A stretch of 51,277 nucleotides of DNA from Alkalibacterium olivapovliticus. Lineage in GTDB: Bacteria; Bacillota; Bacilli; Lactobacillales; Carnobacteriaceae_A. The notes beneath the pieces are model-generated. The model made no database searches and was not told the origin of the DNA. It saw only the letters and a program-made list of their open reading frames with translations. The DNA is taken from assembly GCF_003003275.1 (NCBI RefSeq), contig NZ_PVTO01000019.1, forward strand, positions 1 to 51,277. The letters run 5' to 3'. A program made the translations under genes and the position numbers. Below, piece by piece: positions 50,990 to 51,277 of this stretch (position 1 is its first letter; every line of letters starts with the position of its first letter).

Positions 50990-51277
50990 ATAGAAAGAAA
51001 ATTATAGTTCAAAAAAATGATATAGTATTAGATTAGTATTTTGTCTAGTGTAAAAACCAGTCGGAGAATTACTACTTTTGATTAAACGATTGTATAGCCT
51101 CATAATAATTTATTGACGTTAGTAGAATTCTTAGAGTTAGCACCGAGTGTATATAATTTTGACTATGCACATGTTACTATTTAACTTGAATAATTCATAG
51201 TACCTTGTCAGAACAGGCATTTATCCCGCTTTGATAAGGTTTATCACTCTATTCCTTCTTCACCCGTTGGGTGAAGA
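50990..51277. other. Gene-free right edge of the window
   Basis: No ORF seen. A hairpin with arms accttgtca and tgataaggt (about 51202-51240) and a perfect 9-bp hairpin tcttcaccc-gtt-gggtgaaga (51257-51277) lie at the very end. The second is probably a terminator cut by the window edge. Confidence 0.45.

Noticed and set aside
1-51277. CRISPR array
   Set aside because: No regularly spaced repeat series was seen; the only dense repeats are the origin iterons at 19159-19429.

Overview
The window looks like chromosome of a low-G+C Gram-positive bacterium of the order Lactobacillales, most likely a Carnobacteriaceae member (Alkalibacterium/Marinilactibacillus type). The pointers are strong AGGAGG ribosome sites, TTG/GTG starts, class II HMG-CoA reductase of the mevalonate route, an enterocin-A-type immunity protein, LytTR regulators and ABC sugar import without its own ATPase. 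The genus is inference. Layout: 1-9650 is a glycan operon (sugar ABC permease, large lipoprotein binding protein, ROK kinase, GH1, GH31 alpha-xylosidase, GH42 beta-galactosidase). The enzyme set fits intracellular breakdown of xyloglucan-type oligosaccharides. A bidirectional terminator separates it from mvaA (minus strand). An intact IS30-family element follows at about 11.06-12.31 kb, flanked by an unusually long 13-bp direct repeat. Next is a tRNA-Val(GAC) gene whose 3' end is the attachment site of a 10.6-kb integrated element (12458-23072).

The integrated element is the most interesting part. It carries a leftward integrase and Stl-like repressor; a divergent rightward cassette (Cro/Str-like HTH, excisionase-like HTH, small ORFs, primase, SF3 helicase/Rep); an iteron-flanked AT-rich origin; a set of tiny proteins; a small-terminase-like protein; two coiled-coil or scaffold-like proteins; and a zinc-ribbon protein. 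It ends in a 16-bp copy of the tRNA 3' end. It has no capsid, tail, portal, large terminase, lysis or conjugation genes. This is the layout of a phage-inducible chromosomal island (PICI, phage satellite), apparently in a host group where such islands are little described. The morphogenesis/interference cargo at 19447-22594 is mostly unrecognised.

23.1-26.6 kb holds a self-regulated PadR/DUF2812 pair, an orphan bacteriocin-immunity protein, a Big_14-type lipoprotein and an aldo/keto reductase broken by a nonsense codon. 26.98-31.06 kb encodes a LytS/LytR-type (BtsSR-like) two-component system beside a CstA/BtsT-family transporter, consistent with pyruvate sensing and uptake. 31.1-36.8 kb is a divergent peptide/glutathione-type ABC importer with two ATPase domains fused in one protein. 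37.0-40.6 kb carries an XRE membrane regulator, an Ldh2-family dehydrogenase with a cre-like site over its promoter, a small P-loop kinase-like protein and a DUF898 protein. 40.7-46.7 kb combines a LytTR regulator and a minimal GHKL kinase, mazEF, and a heterodimeric ABC exporter preceded by a near-perfect LytTR double box. The last part has a YhfW-like FAD/Rieske oxidoreductase, an SRAP (YedK) protein, a VOC protein and a ribose-phosphate pyrophosphokinase.

All family calls come from reading motifs by eye; no database search was run.
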